The notes below the pieces were generated by a model, which had not been told where the DNA came from, did not search any database, and saw only the letters and a program-made list of their open reading frames with translations. Shown in pieces: positions 41,812 to 54,200 of a stretch of 64,000 nt of DNA; positions within the stretch are counted from its first letter, which is position 1; each line of letters starts with the position of its first letter. Origin of the DNA: Cycas panzhihuaensis (lineage: Eukaryota; Cycadophyta); the NCBI GenBank assembly GCA_023213395.1, contig CM041465.1, positions 143,289,741 through 143,353,740 of the forward strand. The letters are read 5' to 3'. The position numbers were made by a program, and so were the translations under genes.

Positions 41812-42060
41812 CTACCCTATAGATAATAATTTTTTCTTTAATATTGGGACATACAAGACATCAATAAGATCTCTATATTCTCTTATATCTATCATTAGGG
41901 CTATATTACCTCTACCAACTGATTGGTGCGAGGTATCATCTCTAAACATTATGTATCCCTTCCTACTTTTATCTAATGCTCAAAATAAATGTTTCTTATA
42001 GGTTATATAGGTTGAACAACCCAAGTCAATATACTAGTTATCATCCTCCTCCTTTTTGGT
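41812..42060 (-). pseudogene. pol: Copia-3 protease remnant
   Basis: Near 42003-42035 the minus strand reads YIDLGCSTYIT; the D-S-G active site is now D-L-G, so it is inactive. VLYVPILKKKLLSIG near 41825-41870 is the conserved C-terminal portion that leads into the pre-integrase region. Confidence 0.72.
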
Positions 42061-42129
42061 AGTGAAGATGGATAAAAATAATCTATTATTGTCCCTTGAT
42101 TTTGTTGTGTTATGGGTACTTACTTTAGT

Positions 42130-43260
42130 GGGTGGTTCATATTTTAAAAATTACTTATCTTCTGAATGACCTCTTCTATGGCAATAGGAACAATATAAGG
42201 GATCTCTTCTTCCATAGCTTAAACTTCTGTTATGTGGATGAGATCTATCAATATTGGAAGGTCTCCCCCTTTCCTCCTAATGTAGAGGAGGATTTTCTCT
42301 TGGTTTATTATCATAATAATCCTAATTAGACCTTGATGATTGAGCATTACCTTAATAATTTTGATAGCATGTATGTCCTCTAAATTATTTTGTTTAATTT
42401 ATATACCTAATAGAGTTCTCATTTTATTAATGTCCTCCTTGTCTCCTTTGATGTGGGGCTTGATACTTGGAACGGTCTTGTCTAAAATCCCTTCTAGTAT
42501 TCCTATCCCTTCTCTTGGAAGGTGATTCCTTAGACCGTGAAGTTCTAGCTTGAGAATTCGATTGAATTTAAGCCTTAGTAGTAAAGGCATACTCAAGCGA
42601 TTCATTAGCATTTTGTTATTCTTCTACTGACAAAAGCATAGTACTTAGTTGTTTCACCTTTAATGTACTCAAGTCCTTTGACACACTTATGCTTGTGGAA
42701 ACCATTTCAAGTCTTCTAATTGCACCAACATATCTTAAGATTCATTCAACCACCCTTTGTTCTATTAAAGTATCCCTAAGAGACCTCATTTGGTTGACTA
42801 TATCTTGCACCTTTATCACAAACTTAGTTACTATTTCTGTGGGTATCATATAGAAGTTCTCAAACTTGATTATAAGATTTTGGATCTTGGAGGATGCAAC
42901 TCCTTTATATATCAACTTAAGTGTATCCCATATTTCTTTTGATTTGGTGGATTCACTAACTTGAGGGAAAACATGGTCTTCTAGTGCACAAAATATAAGT
43001 GTGAGAGCCTCATTGTCCTTCTTGATAATTTCTTTGTAAGTAACCATTTCTGTATCAGTAGCATTCAGACCTAATTCATTATATCCTAATTTCACAATCT
43101 CCCATATCTTATTAGCTATGAGAATGAGTCTCATCCTCCTACTCCAATTCAAGAAGTTATTCCCATAGAATTTTAGAATAATCATATTAACAAAACTTAA
43201 GGGTATTTTTACTAAAGGTTTTAAAAAATGTGATAAATGAAATGAGATATACAAGTGTTT
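42130..43260 (-). pseudogene. gag: Copia-3 gag
   Basis: The 170-codon open stretch 42742-43254 reads MIILKFYGNNFLNWSRRMRL, NEALTLIFCALEDHVFPQV and IWDTLKLIYKG, a UBN2-type gag. Downstream is a basic Arg/Ser/Gln-rich region (RSKESPSKRRDRNTRRDF near 42470-42540). A zinc knuckle, CSYCHRRGHSEDK, lies near 42150-42190, with its last Cys position replaced. Stops interrupt the part downstream of 42742. Confidence 0.82.
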
Positions 43261-43329
43261 GAATTTGAAATTTAAACCAAGTGTTAATATCCCAAGTTTT
43301 ACCTAAAGTTTCTAATGTGAAGTAGTTCC

Positions 43330-43830
43330 TAATAAGGCTTCTAGGCTCTAAATTTAGGGGTCTCTAAGGGAAACCTTTAGTTGTTATCCTGTCTAGTAGT
43401 GCTTACCCATAAGTGGAAAAATAGGGACCCAATATACCACTATGTGAGCTCAAGGCTTGATATACCTCAGTACACAAGGTGATATGAAGGTTTTTACACC
43501 CCTCTGAATTATAAATCCACCCATACTAGACTTATGCCTAGCGACAAATCTAATGATGAAGGTTGCATGAACCAAGGCACTCACCCTCTCTAAGTCTAGC
43601 CTTGATCTCCAAACACCAAATGAGGATAGGTTTTACATCTTAGCCTTCCACCTAATATACCTTATAGCTAATGGATTTCCTCATCCAATATGAGTAGGCT
43701 AATTAGCGTATACATGGTGGTAACTTTAGAGGTCCTAATCGCTCCCCTAGTAAGGCTAGAAAAAAAGGTGATTAATTTAGGAGTTATCTTTTCTAATATG
43801 ATGATAGATTGATTAAAACTTGTGGTCTTG
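43330..43830 (-). repeat. Conserved pre-gag leader block (Copia-3 copy)
   Basis: Counterpart of 4290-4770, with the same landmarks in the same order, ending near GGTGGTAACTTTAGAGGTCC and a run upstream of the Copia-4 insertion. Confidence 0.65.
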
Positions 43831-43895
43831 CTTAGGGTTTGAAAGAGGTTCCTTTTATACCAAAAATAAAGTAACTAAAAGTTAAAAAATATATT

Positions 43896-44221
43896 TGTTA
43901 GAAAATGTATCCATACCACCTAATGTAAAGTACACCTTCATATTTTTATGCCTAATTATTTGGAGGAATATTCTTGATTGTAGTGACCTAATGGATATAA
44001 ATTGTAATTATATTTGGTACTTTTGATATATAAATATAGATCAAAGTCCTACTTTGTATTATTATCATTTTGTCATAATATGAATTATTATCTTTTATGG
44101 GTTTTCATCCATAAGGGTTTCCCATGGTAATTTGGTATCCCGTGCGATCTGCTTCTATTTATTATCTATGTGATGTGAAAGATCCTGTTAACCTTATTTG
44201 CTTCAGTTGTATTTTCTAACA
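43896..44221 (+). repeat. 5' LTR of Copia-4 (326 bp)
   Basis: TGTTAGAAAATG start and TTTTCTAACA end. Includes TATAAATATAGATC near 44025-44041, a plausible TATA region, repeated at 47475-47490 in the other LTR. Confidence 0.88.
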
Positions 44222-44233
44222 TGGTATTAGAGC
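44222..44233 (+). promoter_or_regulatory. Primer-binding site of Copia-4
   Basis: TGGTATTAGAGC directly after the 5' LTR, one change from the initiator tRNA-Met site. Confidence 0.85.
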
Positions 44234-45094
44234 TTGTAGGTCATGCACAGGTTGATGAACATTATCAGAGATCTAATCGATGGTACCAGCTCATGCTAGC
44301 TTGCCCTTAGCAAAAGAACAGCCACAGTAATGCAAATAATCATTGGTAGATCCCTAGGTGACTTCTATTCTTGTTTATAGGTACTCTGAGCTATATAGAA
44401 GTGTGTGAATGAGTTTTAACTATGTTTCCAACTATGTGAGTGTCTTTTAAGCCTGTTAAAGGTGTTGGATCCCTATTTGATGATGTTGTAGAGTTTGGAT
44501 ACCCTAGAGTCGATTGTCAGCCCTCTATTGCTAGTGAGAGAGTGTTAAAAACCCTAGCAAGCCTATTACAAAGCTATGAAATGATAAATATGGTCAATAT
44601 AAAGGTATGCTCAATATATATTCATCACCCATTGATATTTATGATTTGATTAAATTTCTCAAACTACACACTACACCGTGATATTATAATCACTTTATGT
44701 GTTTATTATTATCGATTATGTGTATATTATATTCAACCATAGAATATTATTTCAGCTCACCTCGCATATATATATTTGCATCATCCATACCCAAATTTGT
44801 AGCCTGTGCATGTTGATTTGATTGACTGCATATTGTGTGATCACTGCGTGTTGATTTTCACCGTTTTCTTACATTACAATTGCCTACATGGTAGTGAAAT
44901 ATACTACTGTCTGGTTTCCATCTGAGTTATTGTTGATCGTCAATTTGAATGTATGCAAACTGCATATTATCTATTTAGGTTTTATCATGCTACGTTGTTG
45001 ATTGATATCTATGAAGTTGCCCATGAATTTATTGTGTGATTGTTATATATCTTTTGATATATTAAATCACCTCAGCTCAATATATATATATATG

Positions 45095-45189
<95 letters not shown>

Positions 45190-46880
45190 TCACCCATGGA
45201 ATATATTACTGTATGTGCATGATATATATTTCTGGCTACTGTAGGTCCTTTATAAATATGCATATTGGAATATATATATTGTCGCCCATATATATTCTTA
45301 CGTCTTTACATTTATTAATATGCACTTTTATAATTTTTAATATTTTAATAATATTTATAAAGTCACCCTTGATATCATTAACTTGAAGTTGCATAATATA
45401 TTTTTCCCCTTTTGCCTTAAAGATATATATTAATATATTGATATCAAAAGATGTCTCATTTGATTTGATATTTTGATATATATATATATAAGTGTATATA
45501 TCTTATTGATAAAGTGGCATGAGGTTTTGCAACATGAGGCAACTTCGTGTGATGGTTTGGTAAAGTGGTGAGTGGTCCTTGTTACATGCCTTTGCATAAC
45601 AAAGTTTACTAGGAAATGTTTGAAGCTCTTTAAGATGTAATTGCATGAGAGATATTGGTGATTTGAGGTAATATTATGATTTGAAGAGAGTGTATTAAGC
45701 ATGCTTCCTTTATGGGCAAGAGTAGGCAATTTGAGACATGTTTGAAGGGCAAGAGATGGGCGATGTTAGCCAAGTTTGATGGACAGGTTGAGGGCATGAT
45801 GGGCGAGAATGGGGGAGAGAAGAATAAAGAGCATGAGATACCTTAATTGTAAGTTAATACAAACTCTATTACTTTGGTTAGTATGGTATTAATCATTGCA
45901 CAATGTTCATATTTATGTGATTATTTAGTTATATGAGTGTGGTTATTCAATGAAATGAGTGTTTTTATTCAATATACATTTGAGTTTCATTATATCATAT
46001 GTATATGAGGTGATGAAGTTTAGAATTTACTTGTATGATTGTCGCTTATGATGGACTATTATGCTTTGCTAGTTGGACTAATGATAGTATGAGGTTAGTG
46101 GCCTGGTTTAATGCTGGTTCAACATGGGTGCATATTTGAACAAGTCTGATATGGAATCGAGATAAAGTGCTTGATGAAATTTAACTGTGAATAGAAAGGT
46201 CTAAGATGAGATGCCTTAAAATTAGTGATGCTTTTGTCATGGTATGTACAGTTGGCTTGTAAGGTTGTATTGTAGATGAGTATCATGATGTAGATGGAGA
46301 GGTTGGTACATGTTAGTGTTTGCCTCCCATGGTTTGATGGCAAACGTTGTAGCAGATAGGTATGGGTACCCTATTGATATTCTTCTTGGCATATATTCCC
46401 CTTATATTTTGTGTTTGGACCAAGTCAGGTGCCTTCTATTTGTTTCCTTTGGTGTATTAGAGTGAACACATATTAGACACAAATTACAGTAGTAGGATTA
46501 CAAGAATTTGAAGCATATTAATTGTTTAACATCTACTCATCTAGATGTTGAGATGAAGAGTTGTTGATATATCATATTAAGTGTCATTTAGTTATAAGTT
46601 ATATCCTTCATTTCTTCACTTTTTAGAGTCATTATTCAGTAGATATGGAGGTTTCTTTACCTAACATTATGCTTCAGACAGATGCAGGACCTAGTGACAG
46701 ATTGAAGATGAGGAGCTATTAGTTGAGTAGACATGGATTGCAACCCCATTTTCTATTAATAGTTGAAGACCTGCAAGATAATTAAAGATTGTGGATTAGC
46801 ATATCATTCAAAACTTGAGATAGATACCAACATTCCAGTGAGTACAAATTCATGATGGAGAGTTGTATTGAAGCAAATAA
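44234..46880 (+). other. Copia-4 leader and gag region, unrecognisable
   Basis: I see no domain in any frame. A TA microsatellite lies at about 45078-45187. The frames at 45002-45386 are TA-repeat translations (alternating Ile and Tyr) and not proteins. The frame 44440-44649 has no family resemblance. Confidence 0.5.
45078..45187. repeat. (TA)n microsatellite
   Basis: Over 100 bp of nearly pure TA repeat, with a TATGTATGTG break near the left end. Nearby short TA runs recur at 45220, 45270 and 45478. Confidence 0.97.
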
Positions 46881-46889
46881 CCTAGTCAG

Positions 46890-47330
46890 TTCACAAGTTG
46901 GTTACATAGGTGATTTATAGCAAGAAGAAGGATTGAGGTATGATGAGACATTTTCACCAGTCTCTATGTTGCTTTTGGTCCATTTGATCCTTATTTTAGC
47001 AGCTTTAGATAGTTGGGTATCATATCATATTATATTAGTATTCCTTAATGAAGACTTGAAGAGGCGATTCACATGGATCAAGTTACTCAACCTCTTGGTT
47101 TAGTCAAAGAAATTTGGCTGAGTTATTTAGACAAGGTGTCAGGTGTAAAGAGAGTTATATGGTTGCAGGTCTGTTGGAGTATTTCCAAAGAATTGAGCAC
47201 ATACAAGGCACGGCACCATTACATTCGATTGATGATCACTACATTGATGTTCATGTATATTGGGTTGGGTAAGGTTATCCTTGAGAGGGGATTTATTTCC
47301 AATGATAATCTTTGTTGCTCCACATTTACA
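46890..47330 (+). pseudogene. pol: Copia-4 RT and RNase H scraps
   Basis: RYDETFSPVSMLLLVHLIL near 46936-46992 matches the first conserved RT block, followed by VFLNEDLKRRF near 47040-47070. The catalytic Y-x-D-D region is missing. From about 47210 the sequence HHYIRLM, then KVILERGFI, resembles the C-terminal RNase H, so RT to RNase H was deleted in between. Confidence 0.6.
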
Positions 47331-47341
47331 TTAAGAGGAGA
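47331..47341 (+). promoter_or_regulatory. Polypurine tract of Copia-4
   Basis: TTAAGAGGAGA immediately before the 3' LTR. Confidence 0.75.
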
Positions 47342-47667
47342 TGTTAGAAAATATGTCCATACCACCTAATGTAAAGTGGGCCTCCCTATTTTTATGACTA
47401 ATTATGTGGAGGAATATTCTCGATTATAGTGACCTAATGGATATAAGTTGTAATTATATCAGGCACTTTAGATCTATAAATATAGATCAAAGTCCTAATT
47501 TGTATTATTATCATTTTGTAATAATGTGAATTATTATCATTTATGGGTTTTCACCCGTAAGGGTTTCCCACAGTAATTTGGTATCCTGTGTGATCTGCTT
47601 CTGCTTCTTAGCTACCTAATGTGAAAGATGTTATTGACCTTGTTTGCTTCAGTTGTGTTTTCTAAAG
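47342..47667 (+). repeat. 3' LTR of Copia-4
   Basis: Matches 43896-44221; the last bases read TCTAAAG instead of TCTAACA. Confidence 0.85.
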
Positions 47668-50501
47668 TATATGAAATAAAGATATCTTTCAATAGAGATC
47701 AACTTATATGAAATAAAGATATCTTTCAAACTTTCAAAAGTATATATGCAATAACCTTTCCTTCAAATATTCGTAAATCAAGTGAATGAACTAATGAACC
47801 TTTTTCTTTCCAAACAAGCAAAAGAACACTAGATAATATGCAACTTGGTTTTTCAAGTAGATATGATGTAAAAAGAAAGAAAGGATCTATATGATCCTTT
47901 AATGCTTTAATAATTCAAGTATAAACTCTAGTTGCTTTTAATGATAAATAGATAGACATGCAATGATATTTTTGAAGCAATCTTGAAGCTTTTAAAAGTA
48001 ATAAGAAGCTAAGGCAAAATCAAAGAATGATTTCTTATGTCAATGTAGAATAAAATAACTTCTTTCCAAATGTATACAAGATAATAGAGATGATTAACTA
48101 TCCTTTTGAAAAATAAAGTAGATGTATATAAAACCTAAAATTCTAAATTATAACCTTTGCTTAAGATGATAAAAATATTAGAAAATAATAAGTTTTTAAT
48201 AAGAAATATAGAAAGTAAATAAATGTAGCACAAATTGTACCCATTTAGTAAAGTAACACCACTTAGTTTATTAATAGCTTTAAGTTCTAAAGAAGTAACT
48301 TCTTGCTACAAAATATCTTGAAAAATATAAACAAGAGCCAATAATAGCTTCAAGAATAGATTATTAGTCATCAATAATGTAAACATAATCCCTTTTAAAA
48401 TAATGAACTACTTGAAGAGGTATAAGATTAGGCATATCAAGGATAACAAGAAGCTCAAGATTACTAGCTTTAAACACCTACCAAATGATGTCAAATTTAA
48501 GTGAAACCTATTCCAATTTGAAGAATATTAAAAAATCTTTTTAATAAATTTGATCATTCAAAAAACAGGCTCCTGGAACTCAAGATATTAATGAATGATT
48601 GAGAGGACCCTTTTAAGGGCTTAAACTAGAGCCATGAGGCTTAGATATTACAAAATTTAGATTATATCTTTGTAGAAAGATGTGAAAATACTCACATATA
48701 GATTAGAGATCTTTTAATGTATCTTAAACCAAGGAAACTTAGAAAAAATAACTTTTATATTGCTAAACAATAAAGAACTAAGTCTAATAAGTTACCTTAA
48801 CTTTATTGGGTTTGAAAACCTATAAAATAGCTTCAAATCAGGTAAGAAAGTATACCATCTAGTAGAAGATCGAACCAAATTTTTAACAAAATAGACAGTT
48901 TGGAAAACTAATCTCGTATGCGAGAGTTATTACAGAAAAGGTGAAAAGACCTCTTTACAGTTAACAAAATGGAGGCTAAATGAAGGAGTCACTTCAAACA
49001 ATTAAAACTTAGTTAAAATGGTTTCAAATTTGACAAATAAGTAGTCCACAGTGAATCTCTCTAAATGATGAATGTGATGGACCTAGTTTCACTAAAAACT
49101 GATAACCCAGAGAGAAGATACAATGGAAAATGTAACAGTACCTCTTTTGAAGAAAAACATGAATAAAACTTTATAATAAAAAGTGATTTAGCCCTTTCTA
49201 AACAAAGTCTGACAATCACATGAGGGACTAATAAAGATGGAGGCCACTGAAAAAGGGGGCTTAATTCTAAAATGACCTACTCGAATTCCAAATATTATAC
49301 AAAAATATTTAATTAAATCAAACTTTATAAAAATTTAAAAAAATTTATCAAAAACCTACCATCGTGAATATATACATAATAGAGGCAATTTTAGATAATA
49401 AAACTTGATGAAATCATGCTAAAATAGATCGATGAATGATTGTAGAGGATTATACATCCCTCACAATTGAGAATCAAATCAACAAAATTAAAAAAAATGT
49501 AATTTATATATATATAAGAATTGAATAATATTGATTAAATATGTGCGACTGCTGGCGAGTATATTAATAGATACAGGCAAGTAATCGATTTAGAAATCAA
49601 GGAAATCTCTTTAATGTCTAATCAAAATTAATCAAGAAGGGGGTACCATGCATCAAAGAAGGGAATCAATGGAGGAGATATGTAAAAAAATAATTTTTAG
49701 TGTGAAAAAAAAAGAGGAATGTTGTAATGATGTCGCATGGCCATGAAGACAGAATGGAGGGCACACAAGGTGTTGAGAGAAGATACAATCTCCAGATAAT
49801 CACAGGGCAACTCCACTAAGAGCAGAAAGAGAGCACTATGATAAGAATAATCTAAAAATGGTGAAAAATCAAAGTGCCAATGGCATACAAACAAAGGATA
49901 GCTAAGACATGAAACAGTCATAAAGAACACAATAATGTACTTAATGATATTTAAAACTGGGCGCAAGGTCTAGGCATCCAAGATTCTAAAAACCATTGAA
50001 GAAAAATGATGAGAAATGAGTTAAAATAAAGAAAAATAAAAAAGACAATGGAGTTTTAGAGACTAAAGAGAGTACTTATTAGCCTGAAGAGGATATCTCC
50101 ACTTCTCGTGCATGAAATGACAAACTGATTCTTTCGTTGTGAAGATAACTTGACTATGATCAAAACGAGTAGTTGATTGATAGGGTTCTGATCACCTCTT
50201 TGGGAGTTGGACTACTCTAAAGTTTAGGTTACTTGTTTGTCCTAAAAACTAAACTAAAAACTTTTGAAAAATGTTGCAGAAATTTGAAAAAATAATATTT
50301 TTCTTCCTGAATCTTCAATCTCCTACATGCAACTATCTTTGTTGCATAAAAATAAGAGTTAAATATTCCAATGAAGTGTATGTGCATCAAATGGAGGTTG
50401 CTCACGTTAATATGTCAAATGTTAAACTTAGTATAAACTTTAATATAAAAGATAATAATAAACAAAATACAATATAGAATCTATCGTTGACGAAACTGTA
50501 A
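47668..50501 (-). other. Copia-3 leader, no recognised genes
   Basis: About 2.8 kb of AT-rich DNA between Copia-4 and the Copia-3 primer site. A short direct repeat, ATATGAAATAAAGATATC with TTTCAA, occurs at 47669-47692 and again at 47707-47730. No supported coding frame; 49697-49966 and 50271-50477 have no family resemblance. Confidence 0.45.
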
Positions 50502-50513
50502 GCTCTAATACCA
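50502..50513 (-). promoter_or_regulatory. Primer-binding site of Copia-3
   Basis: Minus-strand TGGTATTAGAGC, one change from the initiator tRNA-Met site, 2 nt inside the LTR. Confidence 0.82.
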
Positions 50514-50515
50514 AA

Positions 50516-50870
50516 TGAAGGACGAGGTGCAGAGCGAGACTTCACAATCGCGAGTGCATGATTATGCTTTAGATCAATAATTTTTAATTGAATAGTGGGT
50601 GGTGTTAAAAAATACTAGGGAGGTATTTCCACCCCTTATATAGATAATTTTGGGGAGGTAGTAAGTGCCTCAACATGACTTGCATACAATTCAAGTTAAT
50701 ATTAAAAAATAATAAAATTAATAAAGATTGTGTACCTTAATAGAGTTGTGTCAATAAACAGTGGCTACTACTGGCTAATTTGTAGCTCAAGGTGCCTAGG
50801 GAGCCCCAAAGGTGGATTTGAGAGGCCCCAGGTACACATATATATATGCACATTATGTGTTATCCCAATA
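50516..50870 (-). repeat. 5' LTR of Copia-3 (355 bp)
   Basis: TGAAGGAC start (like the Copia-5 LTR at 1222) and TATCCCAATA end (like 39018). Its right 200 bp match 38810-39018. Its left 150 bp match neither that LTR nor anything else in the window apart from a general likeness to Copia-5. Confidence 0.65.
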
Positions 50871-52100
50871 GTTTTGGGTTGTTGTTTCATTGATATTTAA
50901 ATTTTGATGGTTGGTTCTTTAAGTTTCTTGATTTTTCTCAAGGTTTTTAGCCTTAAAACTCCTTTGTTCTTAGTAAGATCTTTCCTATTTAGAATTCTTT
51001 TGATTTGACTACTTGTAAGAGATTATCTATGCTTAAAATTTACTCATTCTTTTTGTTAGTATTTCTGGTAATTTTCTACTCATTTTTGCCTTGAAAATTT
51101 GGCTAAAAAGTTAGCCCTTTTCGGGAGAAAAAGAGAGAAGACTAGTGCGAAGAACGCTCATCTCTTTACTCACAAAATAACTTCTCTTCCCCATTGTTCT
51201 ATAGCTATCCAAATTCCAAGTGGTTTGTCATTATTTTAGCTTGGTTGTGGCTATAGTTTATCCTATGGTGCTCATTTCTTTTTCTCCTTTTTTAGTTTTA
51301 AAGGAAGAATTTAAAATACTTTGATCATATGAAAGAAAGAAAGTTATTTTGAGGTAGGATTTTTCAAATAAGAAAGAAGTCTTGGTGTTGTTCTTGTTTG
51401 ATTTCACTCTTTCGTTCATTCTTTTGCTTAAAAAAGGATATCTAAATTTGTGAAAGATATATACTTGATTTGATCAAATCATTGGAGGTTCAAGGATCCT
51501 TTTGGAGCCCAATATACTCTAATTATGATAGAGTCTCTTTATGTTTTGGCTTGTTGCTTATTTAAGGATTTTGACTAGATTTAATTAGTTGTATGCATTA
51601 TTTATAATCTAAAAATCATTTATAATAGTAGTAGTTAATCTTTAAAATCTCTCTTTTTTATTGTAGAACTATTACCCAAAGAAAAGATAACATGCATTTG
51701 AAATGAAAAGCCTCTTATTAACATTGTGTATTATTAAATCTCTTAGCAATTTTGTATACATAGTTACAAGTAGAATTAGTTGCATTTCATGTTAGTTTCT
51801 TCTTTCATAAAAAGGTGTGTGTTCCATTCAAATGAAGTAGTTTTGTGTTCTACTTTTCAACATGTCTCATCTTTTAAAAGAAAATAATACAAAGTATATT
51901 GCATGTATGTTTAGCTTTCTTGCATGTGTTTTGAAAACTAGGAAGATTGATTTTGTAGTCTCATTAATTATCTTTCACTTCATTTTTATCAAAAAAATAC
52001 ACACACACACACACATAAAAAAGGGAGAAATGAATAAGAAATAAAACCTTTTTCATCAACTAGCCCTTCTCCCTCATTCAAGTAGAACTCTAAAGGTTGA
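50871..52100. other. Region with nothing recognised
   Basis: AT-rich DNA without a supported gene. It contains a CA microsatellite at about 51999-52015. The frame 51862-52044 has no resemblance to a known family. Confidence 0.5.
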
Positions 52101-53240
52101 AAGAATCAAAGGAAAGGAGTCCATAGGAAGGATATAAGAACCATTATAAGAGTAGTTCTAAACTTTTCCTTTGTTCAATCCCATCCTTTCACAATATCCT
52201 ATGCCACAAACCAATTATGTGGTTAACCCCATAGCTTGGTTCAATCCTTCATCTACTCTCCCCTCCTATGACATTTCCCAACAACAATAATAATAACCTA
52301 TTTCTTCTCCTATTTCACATCCATCATACTTACCTCAATTTTTTACTATGTCGAGGCCAAGGAAACATTTTTTTGATTATATGAAGTCCCCTTTTCTATA
52401 TGAAGTCCTTTTTTACCTAAATTCTTAGGTGACTCCTCCTAAGACCCCACTTCCCACATATAAGAGTTTACACTTGCTTATGCAGATTTCATGCCGTATG
52501 ATTATATCATGATGTACTTGTTCCCTAAATCACTTTAATGCAATGCCTTGATATGGTTTTACCAACTTCCTTAAGCCTCTGTCCTTTCATTCTAATAATT
52601 AGTTGATTCTTTTATCAACTATTTTGATGCAGATAAGACCATTCAAATCAGGCATTAAGTCCCTTTTAGCTATCAAACAAAACCATGATGAAACTTTTAG
52701 AGACTTTATGAGAAGGTTTCAAGATCAAGTACGTGCTTACCATTCATATCTTAATCCTAGTCTCATATTTGATTTAATCACTAATGCTTTGAGGCCATAT
52801 GTACATCTTGAAGTTCTTAAACTTGGCCCTTAAACTTATGAAGAATCAATTGATTATTATTTAGCTTTGGAAATATTCAATATTCAAGTAAATATTAAGA
52901 AGGTTGGGAAACTTATTCCTTCTAAAGGAACTATTCAAACCGTAAAGGCTTCCCATCTCAAACTTATCTATGATTACCTAACTTCTTCTATAAGATTGTT
53001 GGAGCATGTGATTAGTATCAAGTTGCATGTTGATGGTCCCTCTCAGAGTCAACCCTCTTAAAAAATAAAATTGATCCATCTTATTGAAGGAAAGAAGAAA
53101 TAAGCTCCTCCTCCACCTCCTCCTTTTTTCAAAAAGATAAGATAGTACTCATACCATCAAACATATGCCCATGATAGAAGTGAGTGTTCTATGGTTCAAA
53201 ATATAACTCAAAATACAAATGTTTAATCAAATTGCTCCTT
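52101..53240 (+). pseudogene. gag: Gypsy-3 gag, C-terminal portion
   Basis: The readable part 52603-52833 carries IRPFKSGIKSLLAIKQNHDE and FRDFMRRFQDQVRAYHSYLN, collinear with the Gypsy-2 gag at 31860-31980. FINYFDADK and WFYQLP fragments lie upstream, near 52550-52630. The N-terminal Pro/Ser-rich region typical of this family is not recognisable to the left. Stops and frameshifts are frequent. Confidence 0.72.
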
Positions 53241-53659
53241 TAATTCATCCCAAGATCAAATGATTCATGAGAATCATGTGCCTCAACATAATAATAATGT
53301 AAATAAAGATGATAAGAGTAAGGGAAAGTAGGTTCAAGATGATGAAGATGGGTATTTGGGTGCTAATTTATCAAAGAAGATTATCACTCCCCACAATCCT
53401 TCAATAAAATGAACTAGTAACTAAGCTTACCCACCTCCCAAATGTGTTGAGACCAAAAGAACAATAAATATGGTGGAGATAAAAAAAAGTGCATGTCCAT
53501 CTAAATCACTCAATGACTTGATCTTAAGGAATCCCGACTCTTTACCCATTATACCCTTACATCCTTCAGGTTTAGGTCCATTCCCTCTAGTATCAAGAAT
53601 GGATCATTCTCTTTGGTTGATAAGTTAAAGACTATTCCTACAAGTATTTCAATTATTGA

Positions 53660-54200
53660 TTTATTGAAGTGTTGTCCTGAGTAACGTTGGCTCTTATTTG
53701 AGGCATTGGGAGTTCCTGCTATAGTCTCTTCATCTACTTCCACACTTTCTTTTAACCTAGCTTCCTTATCTAATCATTCTACCCATGTGCCAAATGATAT
53801 ACCTGTATTCTATATTGAGATTATAAAGGATGATACTAATATTAAGAGTGTTATTATTGATGAAGGATCATTCATTAATGTAATCCCTCTTTACTTTATT
53901 AAGGATTTAGAAATTTTAGTTTTTAATCCATGTAAGTGGATTTGTTAAGGATATAACAAGAATCAAAAAGTACCCCTGGGACAAGTCACCCTCCCTCTTA
54001 CTTTGGGAGAAAAGATAGTTCTAACTGAGTTGACTATCATTGATCTTGACTTAGAGTACAATATCTTTTTAAGTAGACCATGGATTACCCAAATGCTAGC
54101 AGTTTGCTCCTCCCTCTTTGGTAAACTTAGGTTCATTTGTAAGGGACAATTAAAAATTATAAGGCAAAAACCAAAACTGATCAAATAGTTGGTCCCTCTT
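53660..54200 (+). pseudogene. pol: Gypsy-3 protease
   Basis: IKSVIIDEGSFINVIPL (53847-53900) is the active-site strand, with D-E-G-S where Gypsy-2 has D-N-G-S. After a stop the frame 54003-54188 gives GEKIVLTELTIIDLDLEYNI and SRPWITQMLAVCSSLFGKLR, the C-terminal part. Order and spacing match Gypsy-2. Confidence 0.82.

Larger units (their letters stand above)
43896..47667 (+). mobile_element. Copia-4: short plus-strand Copia derivative (about 3.8 kb)
   Basis: LTRs of about 326 bp at 43896-44221 and 47342-47667, a primer site at 44222 and a polypurine tract at 47331-47341. By eye the LTRs differ at about 27 of 235 positions. Only RT and RNase H scraps survive, so it is internally deleted and decayed. 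Both flanks are AT-rich with no clear target duplication (ATATT left, TATAT right). Confidence 0.82.
39019..50870 (-). mobile_element. Copia-3: minus-strand Copia element interrupted by Copia-4
   Basis: RNase H, RT, integrase, protease and gag follow in reverse from 39019 to 43254, then the conserved pre-gag block, Copia-4 (43896-47667), the leader and a primer site at 50502. The right LTR is 50516-50870. It lacks the Tnt1-like gag of Copia-1; the gag and leader match Copia-2. All domains contain stops. Confidence 0.75.

Noticed and set aside
45002-45386. Three overlapping frames rich in alternating Ile and Tyr
   Set aside because: They translate a TA microsatellite in both strands and have no other content.
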